This document shows positions 15,447 through 24,236 of a stretch of DNA of 34,961 nucleotides, piece after piece. The position numbers and the translations under genes are program-made. Every line of letters begins with the position of its first letter. The first letter of the stretch is position 1. The notes beneath the pieces are model-generated. The model saw only the letters and a program-made list of their open reading frames with translations. It had not been told where the DNA came from and searched no databases. This DNA is from an uncultured beta proteobacterium (GTDB lineage Bacteria; Pseudomonadota; Gammaproteobacteria; Burkholderiales; Burkholderiaceae_C), in assembly GCA_903894475.1 (NCBI GenBank), contig CAITQH010000014.1, positions 1-34,961 on the forward strand, given 5' to 3'.

Positions 15447-15791
15447 TTAACCCACTGCCTGTGTCAAACACTGGTCCATTTTGGCGAGGTACTTGGCGAA
15501 CAGCTTGGTGCCGACGATGTACTTGATGCGGTTGTCAAATTCGTCTTCTTTCAGGGCAATAAATCCCTTGGCTCGCAGCGTCTTTAGTCGCCGGTGTACG
15601 CTGCTTGGTGACACGTCGGGCAGCATTCCCATTGCCTGAAGAACGCTGATCTTGTTGCCGGTGTGCCATTCCTGAGCCAGTGCGTTAAGCAGTTGTACTT
15701 CCGTACAGTCCATGTTCGGGTAACTTGGCAGTTGACGGACGCCATCGACGAGGCGGAGAAACTTCAAATAATGCATTGTTGGCAAATTCAT
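15447..15791 (-). CDS. Winged-helix (MarR-like) transcriptional regulator
   Basis: About 114 aa from the ATG MNLPTMHYLKFLRLVDGVR; an upstream in-frame TTG at 15845 would add 18 residues but looks less natural. The sequence has the helix-turn-helix-wing layout expected of a small MarR/GntR-like DNA-binding protein: helices around TEVQLLNALAQEW, the recognition region SPSSVHRRLKTLRAKGFIAL and a wing with NRIKYIVGT. It has no ligand-binding domain beyond the winged helix. Homologous short regulators occur in Comamonadaceae. Its target is unknown; the adjacent MASE1-like gene is a candidate. Confidence 0.75.
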   Translation of the reverse strand: MNLPTMHYLKFLRLVDGVRQLPSYPNMDCTEVQLLNALAQEWHTGNKISVLQAMGMLPDVSPSSVHRRLKTLRAKGFIALKEDEFDNRIKYIVGTKLFAKYLAKMDQCLTQAVG

Positions 15792-16028
15792 TACTTTGGT
15801 GGGTTCCACAGAATGGTATTGGTCGAGTTGAGGGTAAGGTGTCAACTCGGAGACAGTCTCGGTCTCATCATGCCGACTACTTGAAGGGCGAGAGGCAAGC
15901 CCTGCTGCCCTTCAAGCCAATCATTGAGGTTGGACTACCAGTAAGCTGCCCATGACGAATACCCGCAAACGCTGCAGTCTTGTCTTTCGCGCTACTCAAG
16001 CCGGGTTATGTGAACCAACGAAGCGGCT

Positions 16029-16107
16029 GCAGCGCTTGGGGTATGGGTCCGCGCCGATTTCTGGGCATTTGACAGCATGAGGCGCGGGCCTATACCCCAA
16101 GCGCTGC
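16029..16107. repeat. 27-bp inverted repeat, two mismatches, 25-base loop
   Basis: Arm 16029-16055 begins GCAGCGCTTGGGGTATGGG and arm 16081-16107 ends TATACCCCAAGCGCTGC; 25 of 27 positions pair. The loop (16056-16080) is AT-richer. It lies downstream of the livH-livK operon. No T-run follows on either side, so it is not a canonical intrinsic terminator, but a stem this long could block transcription, protect the mRNA 3' end, or be the trace of an inverted-repeat element. Confidence 0.85.
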
Positions 16108-16112
16108 CACCA

Positions 16113-16139
16113 CGATCAGCACCCGCCCCTGGCTGATCG
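16113..16139 (-). terminator. Possible transcription terminator stem after livK
   Basis: The perfect 8-bp stem CGATCAGC/GCTGATCG with an 11-base loop begins about 40 bases after the livK stop codon. There is no U-tract, so Rho-independent activity is doubtful; it may act with the larger stem just beyond it. Confidence 0.3.
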
Positions 16140-16180
16140 CGGATGGATTTTCAAAGAAGCAATTCCCGGAGCAGGCCGAC

Positions 16181-17359
16181 TTATTTCTTGGTGGGTACGT
16201 CGTCGCCGAAGTAGGGGCTGATCACCTTCCACTTGCCATCCTGGATCTGCGACAGGCGCGAGGCGTTGCTGCCGATGCGCTTGGTCGCGGAGTAGCTTGA
16301 CGGCGCACTGCCAAACATATCGGGCGGGATGGTCATGGTGTCCATGGCCTTGATGAAGCTGTCGGTGGTCAGGTTCGGGCCGGCCTTCTGTGCCGCCTGG
16401 ATAAACAGGTCGATCACGGTGTAGCCGTAGACCGAGAACACCGTTGGGTCTTCATTGAACTTGGTCTTGTACTTGTTGGCCCAGAAGCGGATCGGCTGCG
16501 AGGCCTCGTCCAGATACGGGTTCTGCACCGACATGGTGGCGTACATGCCGTCCATCGGTTTGCCACCAAGTTTGTGGATCAGGTCGGTGTAGGCTGCCTG
16601 GGTTCCCAGAAAGACCGGGTTGAAACTTGTTTTGCGCGATTCGGCAATCGTGCCGATGGTCTCGCGGATGATGGTGCCCAGCACCACCAGTTCACAGCCC
16701 GAGGCCTTCATCTTGGCAACCTGCGAAGAAAAATCGGTGGAGCCGCGCTTGAAGGATGTCTTCTCGGTCATCTCCATGCTGATGCTCTTCAGGCCGGCGT
16801 CGGCTCCGCGCAGCACTTCCAGCCCAAACTCATCATCCTGATAAATGGTGCAGATCTTCTTGACATTCTTTTCCTTCACCATCTTGGGCAGGGCCAGTCG
16901 GACCTGGTCATAGTAGGCGCTGACCAGTGCGTACTTGAGGCGATTGGTCGGCTCGTACATCTCACGCGCCGCGGTGATGGGCATGAAGTTGACGATGTTC
17001 TTCTCGAACTGCACCGGCATCGCCGCATTGTTTTGCGCCGTACCCAGATGCCCGACCATGATGAAGATCCTGTCCTGGTTCACCAGCTTCTGCGCCGCCA
17101 GTACCGCGCGCTTCGGGTCGTAGCCAGAGTCTTCGATCAGGAGCTTGAGCTTGCGTCCATGCACGCCGCCCTGCTCGTTGATCTCGTCGACGCGCAACTG
17201 CATGCCATTGCGGTCCTGCTTGCCATAGCCGGCCAGCGGGCCTGACAGATCCTGGATCGTGCCGACCACGATTTCGGTCTTGCTGACGCCTTGCTGGGCG
17301 AGGGCAGTGGTGGCGGCGAGGGCGAGTGTTGCCAGCGCCAGGGTGCAAGCAATTTTCAT
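16181..17359 (-). CDS. ABC transporter periplasmic binding protein, branched-chain amino acid type (LivK-like)
   Basis: A 392-aa secreted binding protein with a clear signal peptide (MKIACTLALATLALA, cleavage after ALA-Q). The body is a type I periplasmic-binding fold (Peripla_BP_6): IVVGTIQDLSGPLAGYGK at the mature N-terminus, INEQGGVHGRKLKLLIEDSGY, and the hinge region with VSAYYDQ. Family members bind Leu/Ile/Val, but many close paralogues in Betaproteobacteria bind aromatic or short-chain carboxylic acids. It is the last gene of the operon, 19 bases after the CoA-ligase gene, and supplies the ligand to LivH/M/G/F upstream. Substrate cannot be assigned from sequence alone. Confidence 0.92.
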   Translation of the reverse strand: MKIACTLALATLALAATTALAQQGVSKTEIVVGTIQDLSGPLAGYGKQDRNGMQLRVDEINEQGGVHGRKLKLLIEDSGYDPKRAVLAAQKLVNQDRIFIMVGHLGTAQNNAAMPVQFEKNIVNFMPITAAREMYEPTNRLKYALVSAYYDQVRLALPKMVKEKNVKKICTIYQDDEFGLEVLRGADAGLKSISMEMTEKTSFKRGSTDFSSQVAKMKASGCELVVLGTIIRETIGTIAESRKTSFNPVFLGTQAAYTDLIHKLGGKPMDGMYATMSVQNPYLDEASQPIRFWANKYKTKFNEDPTVFSVYGYTVIDLFIQAAQKAGPNLTTDSFIKAMDTMTIPPDMFGSAPSSYSATKRIGSNASRLSQIQDGKWKVISPYFGDDVPTKK

Positions 17360-17378
17360 TAACGGACTCCGGTAAAAA

Positions 17379-19235
17379 TCAACGGTACATGGCCTCGATC
17401 TGGGCCGAATATTTCTTTTCCACCAGTTTGCGCTTGAGTTTCATGGTGGGTGTGAGCTCTTCGTCTTCCGCTGTCAACTGGTTTTCCAGCAGAAAGAACT
17501 TCTTGATCTGCTCGACGCGGGCAAACTTCGTGTTAACTCCATCAATTGCCGTCTGAATCAGTTCCTGCACCGCACTGGAGCGGGTCAGCGAGGCGTAGTT
17601 GCTAAAGGGCACGTCCTGGTCCTGGGCAAACTTCTCGACGTTCTCCTGGTCGATCATGATGATGACCGTCAAGTAGGGGCGCTTGTCGCCGATCACTACG
17701 GCATCGGTGATGTAGGGTGAGAACTTCAGGTCGTTCTCCAGTTCGCTGGGCGTGATGTTCTTGCCGCCGGCAGTGATGATGATGTCCTTCATGCGGTCGG
17801 TGATACGGTAAAAGCCATCGGCGTCCACTACGCCGACGTCGCCGGTGTGCAGCCAGCCCTCGGCATCAATGGTTTCGGCCGTCTTTTCGGGCAGGTTCAG
17901 GTAGCCGGCAAAAACATTCTTGCCGCGCACCAAAAGCTCACTGGTGACGGGGTCAAGCCTGACTTCATTGAAATCTGCTGCCGGGCCGATCGAGCCCGGC
18001 TTCATGTGCTCGGCGCGCACTCCGGTGGAAACACCGCAGGTTTCCGTCATACCCCAGACTTCGAGCATGGGTACGCCCAGCGCAAGGTACCAGCGCACCA
18101 GATCCGGTGAAATCGGCGCGGCACCGGTCACCAGATAGCGGGCGCGGTGAATGCCAATCATCTTGCGTACATTGTTCAGAGCCAGCCACTGCGCCAGTTG
18201 GAACTTGATCTTCAACCAGCGGCTAACCGACTGCCCGGCCAGGACGCGGTTGGCGATGGCTGTGCCGACGCCGATACCCCAGGCGTAGGCCGCCTGCTGC
18301 ACATGGCCAGCCTCCTTGAGCGCGATCATGACGCTTGAATAGAACTTTTCCCAGACGCGTGGCACGGCCGTAAAGACGGTGGGGGCGATCTCGCGGACGT
18401 TCTCGGGAATGGTTTGCGGGTTCTCCACAAAGTTCAGTTTGGCGCCGGTGTACAGGCCGAAGTACTCGCCGCCCATGCGCTCGGCGATGTGGCACAGGGG
18501 CAGGAAGCACATACGTTCGTCGCGCTCGTCCTGGGCCACCAGCGTGTTGAAGCCACGTACCGTGTAAATCAGGCCGGCGTACAGGTGCATCGCACCTTTG
18601 GGCTTGCCGGTGGTGCCGGAGGTATAAACCAGTATCGCCAGGTCCTCTGGTTTGCAGGCTTCAATGCGCTGTTGCAACTCATCCGGATGCTGTGCCAGAT
18701 AGGCGCGACCCAGGCTGCGCAAGGCATCCAGACTGATGACGTCCTCTTCATCGAGATGGTGCAGCCCTTCCATATCGAAGATCACGATCTTGCGCAAGAG
18801 CGGCAAGCGCTCGCGCACTTCCAGCGCCTTGTCGAGTTGCTCATCGTCTTCGACAAACAGCACCGTGGTGCGCGAGTCCTCGCACAGGTAGTGCACCTGC
18901 GAAGGGGCATCGGTCGGATAAATGCCGTTGGAGACGCCGCCACAGGACAGCACACCGATATCAGCCCAGACCCATTCGACCGAGGTGTTGGCCAGAATCG
19001 AGGCGCACTCGCCCCTGGCAAAGCCCAGGCTCAGCAAGCCGCCGGCAATTTCCCGCACCGCATCGGCGGTCTGGTTCCAGGTCCAGCTACGCCACAGTCC
19101 CAGGTGCTTCTGGCGCAGCCAGACCTTCGGGCCGCGCTCTTTGACCGCGTTCCAGAACAGCGCCGGAATTGTCTCGCCTGCGAGCACGATGTCGCGATTG
19201 GGCTTGATGTTTGAAAGGTCCCAGAGTTGGCTCAT
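17379..19235 (-). CDS. AMP-dependent acyl-CoA synthetase (long-chain/FadD15-like)
   Basis: A 618-aa adenylate-forming enzyme that activates a carboxylic acid with ATP and CoA. Motifs: the phosphate-binding loop LVYTSGTTGKPKGAMHL (about aa 205-220), VWGMTETCG (about 400), the GWLHTGDVG hinge region and the ITDRMKDIIITAGGKNITP motif (about 485-505). Length and motifs fit the FadD15/long-chain acyl-CoA ligase subgroup. Being inside a liv-type uptake operon between livF and livK, it most likely activates the imported acid or a product of it. The upstream gap of 127 bases holds a palindromic repeat. Confidence 0.92.
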   Translation of the reverse strand: MSQLWDLSNIKPNRDIVLAGETIPALFWNAVKERGPKVWLRQKHLGLWRSWTWNQTADAVREIAGGLLSLGFARGECASILANTSVEWVWADIGVLSCGGVSNGIYPTDAPSQVHYLCEDSRTTVLFVEDDEQLDKALEVRERLPLLRKIVIFDMEGLHHLDEEDVISLDALRSLGRAYLAQHPDELQQRIEACKPEDLAILVYTSGTTGKPKGAMHLYAGLIYTVRGFNTLVAQDERDERMCFLPLCHIAERMGGEYFGLYTGAKLNFVENPQTIPENVREIAPTVFTAVPRVWEKFYSSVMIALKEAGHVQQAAYAWGIGVGTAIANRVLAGQSVSRWLKIKFQLAQWLALNNVRKMIGIHRARYLVTGAAPISPDLVRWYLALGVPMLEVWGMTETCGVSTGVRAEHMKPGSIGPAADFNEVRLDPVTSELLVRGKNVFAGYLNLPEKTAETIDAEGWLHTGDVGVVDADGFYRITDRMKDIIITAGGKNITPSELENDLKFSPYITDAVVIGDKRPYLTVIIMIDQENVEKFAQDQDVPFSNYASLTRSSAVQELIQTAIDGVNTKFARVEQIKKFFLLENQLTAEDEELTPTMKLKRKLVEKKYSAQIEAMYR

Positions 19236-19252
19236 TGGTGCAAGCCCCCCAC

Positions 19253-19330
19253 GTCATTGCGGACCTGATCCGCAATCCATGGATCCCGGATCAGAGCTTG
19301 CCCCGGGCTCGATCCGGGGTCCGGGATGAC
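19253..19330. repeat. Palindromic repeat element inside the liv operon
   Basis: A 78-bp element with ends GTCATTGCGG and CCGGGATGAC, made of two hairpins: ATTGCGGA-CCTGA-TCCGCAAT (19256-19276) and a CCCCGGGCTCGATCCGGGG-type stem to its right. Its first 29 bases are identical to 26002-26030 inside the ABC exporter gene, and the whole has the same end structure, in reverse orientation, as 33507-33575. It lies between livF and the ligase gene and could affect expression of the distal genes. Confidence 0.85.
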
Positions 19331-19362
19331 AGCCGATGAAATCGGGATGAAGGTGGTGTGCG

Positions 19363-20160
19363 CTATCGCCATGTTTTCTTCTTCTTCCAGCGCCGCTCGC
19401 CGCGCACACCGTCTTCTTTCAGGCCCAGATAGAACTCCTTGATGTCGTCCTTTTCGCGCAGATGGGCACAGGTGTCTTCCATCACGATGCGACCGTTTTC
19501 CAGCACGTGGCCATAGTCGGCGGCGTTCAGGGCCATGTTGGCGTTCTGCTCGACCAGCAGGATGGTGGTACCGCGCTCGCGGTTGATACGCACCACGATC
19601 TCGAATATCTCTCTGGTGAGCTTCGGGCTCAGGCCCAGACTCGGTTCGTCGAGCAGCATCAGATCGGGATTGGCCATCAGCGCGCGCGAGATCGCCAGCA
19701 TCTGCTGCTGGCCACCGGAAAGCAGCCCCGCATCCTGCGCGGCACGCTCGCGCAGAATCGGAAAGTAGCCATAGACGGCTTCAATGTCACGGGCAACGCC
19801 ATCGCGATCCTGGCGTGTGTAAGCGCCCATCAGCAGGTTGTCGTGCACACTGAGCAGCGGGAACACTTCGCGCCCCTCCGGTACATGGCTCAGACCCTGC
19901 TGCACGATGTAGGCCGGGTCCTGCGCCGTGATGTCATTGCCCTTGAACTCAATCGATCCCCTGCGCGGGTCGATGATGCCCGAGATGGTTTTCAGGATCG
20001 TCGTTTTGCCGGCGCCGTTGGAGCCCAGCACGGTGGCAATCTCGCCGCGCCGCACCTGCAGGCTGACGCCGCGAATCGCCTTGATCGGGCCGTAGGCGCT
20101 CTCGACATTGAGCAGTTTCAGGACCGGCGAGTCGCTGACGGCGGGCGGGTTCTGGCTCAT
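19363..20160 (-). CDS. livF: ABC transporter ATPase (LivF-like)
   Basis: A 265-aa ATP-binding subunit of a branched-chain amino acid type importer. Walker A GSNGAGKTT (about aa 46-54), Q-loop region, signature LLSGGQQQMLAI, Walker B LMLLDEPSLGLSP and H-loop region LLVEQNANMAL are all present. The C-terminal tail is unusually basic (RRWKKKKTWR). It overlaps the upstream ATPase gene by four bases. Order livG before livF and the LSP after Walker B support the LivF assignment. Confidence 0.92.
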   Translation of the reverse strand: MSQNPPAVSDSPVLKLLNVESAYGPIKAIRGVSLQVRRGEIATVLGSNGAGKTTILKTISGIIDPRRGSIEFKGNDITAQDPAYIVQQGLSHVPEGREVFPLLSVHDNLLMGAYTRQDRDGVARDIEAVYGYFPILRERAAQDAGLLSGGQQQMLAISRALMANPDLMLLDEPSLGLSPKLTREIFEIVVRINRERGTTILLVEQNANMALNAADYGHVLENGRIVMEDTCAHLREKDDIKEFYLGLKEDGVRGERRWKKKKTWR

Positions 20161-20990
20161 GCAGAGGCCCCTTTCCTCGCGGCGTGCCGGTGCAGCGACG
20201 ACACGTCATCCACCGAGCCCAGATAGGCCTCGATCACACCGGCATCGTTCTGCACTTCTCGCGGTGTGCCCAGCGCCAGCAGCTCGCCCTGGTTCATCGC
20301 CAGCACCCGGTCCGAGACCTTGGAGACAAGCGTCATGTCGTGTTCCACCATCAGCACCGTGATGCCGAGTTCGTTCTTGATATCGGCGATCCAGAACGCC
20401 ATGTCTTCGGTTTCTTCGACGTTCAGTCCGCTGGACGGTTCATCGAGCAGCAGCAGTCTGGGCTCGGTGCACAGGGCACGCGCCAATTCCACCACCTTGC
20501 GCACGCCGTAGGGCAGACCTTCCACCATGGCGTCACGGTGATGCTGCAGGTCCAGAAACTCGATCACCTCTTCGGCCTTTTCACGCGCCTGCAACTCCGC
20601 CTGGCGAGCGGCGGGGGTAAAGAACAGGTCTTGCCAGAGCCCGGTCTTGCGTTGCGTGTGGCGGCCAATCAGGAGGTTGTGCAGTACGGTGGCGTGCTCG
20701 AACAGTTCGATGTTCTGGAAGGTGCGTGCAATGCCCAGACCGGCAACGTTCTGCGGCGGCTGCTCCGTCAGGCGCAGCATGCCATCGGGCCCCAGGTAAT
20801 CGATCTCGCCACTGGTGGGCGTGTAGATGCGGCTGATCAGGTTGAATACCGTCGTCTTGCCCGCGCCGTTCGGGCCGATCAAGGTGAAGACCTCGCCCTG
20901 CCTGACGTCAAAGCTGACATTGTTCACGGCCAGTACGCCACCGAAGCGCACGCTCAACTTTTTCGCGGAGAGAAGGGTGGAGTTTGTCAT
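20157..20990 (-). CDS. livG: ABC transporter ATPase (LivG-like)
   Basis: A 277-aa ATP-binding subunit paired with LivF. Walker [10 protein letters not shown] (about aa 37-45), the LivG-type signature [15 protein letters not shown] in place of the usual LSGGQ, Walker [13 protein letters not shown] and the switch [11 protein letters not shown] are visible. The start overlaps the stop of livM by four bases and the stop overlaps the start of livF by four bases, giving tight translational coupling through the core of the operon. Confidence 0.92.
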   Translation of the reverse strand: MTNSTLLSAKKLSVRFGGVLAVNNVSFDVRQGEVFTLIGPNGAGKTTVFNLISRIYTPTSGEIDYLGPDGMLRLTEQPPQNVAGLGIARTFQNIELFEHATVLHNLLIGRHTQRKTGLWQDLFFTPAARQAELQAREKAEEVIEFLDLQHHRDAMVEGLPYGVRKVVELARALCTEPRLLLLDEPSSGLNVEETEDMAFWIADIKNELGITVLMVEHDMTLVSKVSDRVLAMNQGELLALGTPREVQNDAGVIEAYLGSVDDVSSLHRHAARKGASA

Positions 20991-22063
20991 CTGAGACGGT
21001 CAGACTTCTGGAAGGACTTCTGCCGCTTGAACAAGCCCTTGCGGTAGAACGGGAACATCTGCAGATAGGTGCGGATCTTCAACCAGCGGCCATACAGGCC
21101 CTGCGGCTCGAACAGCACAAAAGCCACCAGCACCACGCCATAGACAAAGCCCTGCAAGCCGGGTGCCTGCCCAATCGAGGCAGGCAGATAGTCTTTCACC
21201 ATGGCGATGATCTGCGGCATGCTGATCAGGAAGATGGCGCCCAGAAACGCTCCATGCACCGAGCCCAGGCCGCCAATCACGATCATGAGCAGGAGGTCAA
21301 TCGACTGCAGGATATTGAACTGATCCGGCGATATGAACTGCAGTTTGTGCGCGTACAGGGCGCCGGCAACGCCGGCCAGCGCGGCCGACAGTGCGAACGA
21401 CAAGGTCTTGTAACGTGCCAGGTGGATGCCCATGCTCTGCGCCGATATTTCTGAATCCCGAATGGCGACAAAGGCGCGCCCGGTCGGTGCGCGCAGCAGA
21501 TTGAGCATCCCCAGCGTGGCCAGCACGGTGATCAGCAGACAGAGAAAATAGAACTTGTCGCCGGAGTCCAGCGTCCAGTCGAAAAGAACAGGCTGCTTGA
21601 TGTGAACGCCGGCGTTGCCACCGGTGACAGACTCCCAGCGCGCCAGCACTTCTTCGACGATGAAGCCGAAAGACAGCGTGGCCATGCCCAGATAGATGCC
21701 CTTGACGCGCAGCGCCGGCAAGCCTACCACCACACCGACTGCGGCCGACAGACCGGCGGCGCAGGCCAGCGCAATCGGAAACGGCCAACCGGCATTGGTT
21801 AGCACCGCCTGTGTGTAAGCGCCAACGCCCAGAAAGGCCGCGTGACCGAGCGAGAACAGCCCGGTAAAGCCGGCCAGCAGCATCAGGCCGAGTCCGGCGA
21901 TGGCGTAGATCAGAACAAAGGTCAGCTGCGCCAGCCAGTACTCGGCCAGCAACCAGGGCGCGGCCAGCAGGACCAGCATCAGCGCGCCGTACCAGAAGAC
22001 GTGCCCGCCGTGCTTGGCAAGACGGATGTCCTGCGCGTAGTCGGTTTTGAAGATGAAGCGCAT
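20987..22063 (-). CDS. livM: ABC transporter permease (LivM-like)
   Basis: A 358-aa integral membrane permease of the branched-chain amino acid type with about nine to ten helices. The family landmarks [25 protein letters not shown] and [12 protein letters not shown] are recognisable (quoted parts are within the known conserved regions). It starts one base after the livH stop codon. With LivH it forms the transmembrane channel energised by LivG/LivF. Confidence 0.92.
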   Translation of the reverse strand: MRFIFKTDYAQDIRLAKHGGHVFWYGALMLVLLAAPWLLAEYWLAQLTFVLIYAIAGLGLMLLAGFTGLFSLGHAAFLGVGAYTQAVLTNAGWPFPIALACAAGLSAAVGVVVGLPALRVKGIYLGMATLSFGFIVEEVLARWESVTGGNAGVHIKQPVLFDWTLDSGDKFYFLCLLITVLATLGMLNLLRAPTGRAFVAIRDSEISAQSMGIHLARYKTLSFALSAALAGVAGALYAHKLQFISPDQFNILQSIDLLLMIVIGGLGSVHGAFLGAIFLISMPQIIAMVKDYLPASIGQAPGLQGFVYGVVLVAFVLFEPQGLYGRWLKIRTYLQMFPFYRKGLFKRQKSFQKSDRLR

Positions 22064-22942
22064 CTACACCTTCTTGCTCAATTTTTCACCAAACAGACCG
22101 TTGGGCTTGACCACCAGCATGATCAGCACGACCACGTAGGCCGCCGTATCCTTGAAGCCATCGGGCAGATAAAAGCCCGAGAGCGACTCCACAATGCCAA
22201 TCGTCAAGCCGCCGACGATGGCGCCGGGCAGACTGCCGAAGCCGCCGACCACGGCAGCAGGCATGGCCTTCAAACCGATGAACCCCATGTTGGCGTGGAC
22301 AAAGGTGATGGGTGCCAGCAGCAAGCCGGCCACCGCCGCTACCGCGGCCGCCAGGCCCCAGGCGATGCCGTTAAGTTGCTTGACCGGGATGCCCATGTAG
22401 TAAGCGGCCAACTGGTTTTGCGAGGCCGCCTGCATCGCGATGCCGAGCTTGCTGTAGCGAAACAGCAGGTACAGCAGCACGCACATCACAGCGGTGACCG
22501 CGATCACCATCATCTGTTCGACATTGAGCACCAGACCGGCCAGGTTCCAGATCTGGTCTTTGTAGGGCACTGGCAGGGCGTGGGTCTCGGTGCCTATGGT
22601 CGGAATCATGGTGATCAGGCCGCGCGTGACGTAGCCAATGCCGATGGTCAGCATGACGATGGAAAAGGCCGGTTGCCCCAGGATGGGACGGATCACGATG
22701 CGTTCGAGCAGCACGCCAAACGCGGCCATGCCGGCAATCGTCGCCAGCACCGACAGCCAGTAGGGGAAACCGAGCATGGTCATGCAAGCCAGGCCACAGA
22801 AGGCGCCCAGCATCATCAGCTCGCCCTGGGCGAAGCTGACGGTCTCGGTCGCCTTGTAAATCAATACAAAGCCCAACGCAATCAGCCCGTAAATGCACCC
22901 TTGTGCGATTCCGCTGATCACCAGTTGTAAAAGCTGCACCAC
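22064..22942 (-). CDS. livH: ABC transporter permease (LivH-like), first gene of the operon
   Basis: A 292-aa membrane permease with about eight helices. GCIYGLIALGFVLIYKAT near the N-terminus, FAQGELMMLGAF and GFGSLPGAIVGG near the C-terminus are standard LivH features. Two consecutive GTG codons (22940-22942 and 22937-22939) can start it; a GGGGAG ribosome-binding sequence lies at the right distance for either, the second being slightly better spaced. It heads the operon running to livK; the likely promoter is in 22943-23044. Confidence 0.92.
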   Translation of the reverse strand: MVQLLQLVISGIAQGCIYGLIALGFVLIYKATETVSFAQGELMMLGAFCGLACMTMLGFPYWLSVLATIAGMAAFGVLLERIVIRPILGQPAFSIVMLTIGIGYVTRGLITMIPTIGTETHALPVPYKDQIWNLAGLVLNVEQMMVIAVTAVMCVLLYLLFRYSKLGIAMQAASQNQLAAYYMGIPVKQLNGIAWGLAAAVAAVAGLLLAPITFVHANMGFIGLKAMPAAVVGGFGSLPGAIVGGLTIGIVESLSGFYLPDGFKDTAAYVVVLIMLVVKPNGLFGEKLSKKV

Positions 22943-23004
22943 GTCTCCCCTTATGTGACCCTACGTTTATAGCGGCAATCCACGAAGCGGCGGACAGGGT
23001 TTGT

Positions 23005-23026
23005 ACCGACCATATGTCAGTCCGGT
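23005..23026. promoter_or_regulatory. Possible TetR-type operator upstream of the liv operon
   Basis: ACCGAC-N9-GTCCGGT forms an imperfect dyad centred on CATATG, about 65-85 bases upstream of livH in a 102-base intergenic region that must contain the operon promoter. ACCGAC/GTCGGT half-sites are typical of TetR-family regulators of acyl-CoA metabolism. No regulator gene lies beside it, so the assignment is speculative. Confidence 0.3.
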
Positions 23027-23044
23027 GACAACGGGGTGCTTGGC

Positions 23045-24229
23045 TCAGAGCAAATGATGCCGCACGCCGCGCTGCGCTGAGGGTAGCGCGCTGCTGATCA
23101 GGCTGGCGCCGGCCCAGAGCAGCGGTGCCACACCGAGCGGCCCCACGGCCAGCCCAAAGGCAATCGGCACCCAGACCGAGGAGGCGTTGCCGATCAGGGA
23201 ACGAAAACCCAGCGCTTCGCCACCACGCCCGGTGGGTGCTGCTGCGTGCAGCAGTGAAAGCATATTGGGCTGACTCAATCCGATGGCGCAGCCGAACACA
23301 AATCCCAGCAGCATGAAAACGATGGCTGCGCCAGCCCAGGGCAGCACGACATAGACTGCGGCGATGACAACCAGCGCCGAGCGCATGATCTGCCACTCGC
23401 GAAAGCGGCTGGAGAGCCAGGGCATCAGGGCGCGGCTGACGAAAGTGCCCAGCGCAAAGAGTGAAAACACGGTGCCAATGATGGAGGCTGAAAATCCGAG
23501 CCGTGTGCCCAGCACTGGCAACATCACGATGAACAGGTCCCAGCAGCATGAGAGCGCCATGCTGACGTAGTAGATGCGCCGCAACTCGGGCGCCCCCAGC
23601 AGGTCGTGCCAGGCCTGGGGTCGACTTTCGGCATCGTCGGCCGCGACCGATTTCGCAGCCGCTGGCAGCTTTTGCAGGCGTCTGAAAACCAGCCAGCAGG
23701 CGGCACAGCTAAAACCCGCCATGCAGGCAAAAGCAGCTCGGAAACCCGCGTGGTCTATCAGCAGACCCGAGATAAAAGGGCCGAGCGCGCTCGATGCAGA
23801 GTGCCCCAAGGCGTACCAGCCAAAGTTGCGCAGGCGTTGCTCGGCCGATTGTCCGTGCGCCATGGCTCCTACTGTGTGCTGGCCGGCCACCGACATGGCA
23901 TTAAACCCAAAGCCGATCAGGGTGGCCATGGCGAACAGCGCCGGCACGCTGAGCCAAAGCACCGGCAGCGTCGCGCCGACCAGCACCGCCAGCACGCCCA
24001 GGCGCATCACGGGCAGGGCCCCGATGCGATCGACCCAGCGGCCTATCGACATGGCGGCCAGTGTGGGCAGCACGGAGAAGGTGGCCATGAAGAGGCCCAC
24101 CACCAGTTCGGGCGATCCCGTGCTGAGGGCAAACAGGGAACCCGAAACGCGCCCGCCCGACATGGCCATGTGGCCCGTCAGGGTAACCAGAATCAGTGGG
24201 AAGAGGAGAGGCGGAAAGCGCTTGGGCAC
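23045..24229 (-). CDS. Major facilitator superfamily transporter
   Basis: A 394-aa, 12-helix MFS protein from the GTG at 24229 (VPKRFPPLLFPLILVTLTGH). I chose this start because a longer frame to 24286 would overlap the upstream thioesterase gene by 50 bases and adds a hydrophilic, Arg/His-rich segment. The loop 2-3 motif appears as MSIGRWVDRIG, the MFS 'GxxxDRxG' signature. It follows the yciA-like gene by seven bases on the same strand, so the two are probably co-transcribed. Substrate unknown; the sequence resembles drug or metabolite effluxers. Confidence 0.88.
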   Translation of the reverse strand: MPKRFPPLLFPLILVTLTGHMAMSGGRVSGSLFALSTGSPELVVGLFMATFSVLPTLAAMSIGRWVDRIGALPVMRLGVLAVLVGATLPVLWLSVPALFAMATLIGFGFNAMSVAGQHTVGAMAHGQSAEQRLRNFGWYALGHSASSALGPFISGLLIDHAGFRAAFACMAGFSCAACWLVFRRLQKLPAAAKSVAADDAESRPQAWHDLLGAPELRRIYYVSMALSCCWDLFIVMLPVLGTRLGFSASIIGTVFSLFALGTFVSRALMPWLSSRFREWQIMRSALVVIAAVYVVLPWAGAAIVFMLLGFVFGCAIGLSQPNMLSLLHAAAPTGRGGEALGFRSLIGNASSVWVPIAFGLAVGPLGVAPLLWAGASLISSALPSAQRGVRHHLL

Positions 24230-24236
24230 AGGGCGA

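Larger units (their letters stand above)
15846..16180. other. Intergenic region with two strong inverted repeats
   Basis: Between the regulator gene and the 3' end of livK this region contains a 27-bp near-perfect inverted repeat and an 8-bp perfect stem next to it, described separately. No protein-like frame was found. Confidence 0.6.

Noticed and set aside
16029-16107. Intrinsic terminator
   Set aside because: The stem is very long and lacks a T-run on either side, so it is listed as an inverted repeat instead.
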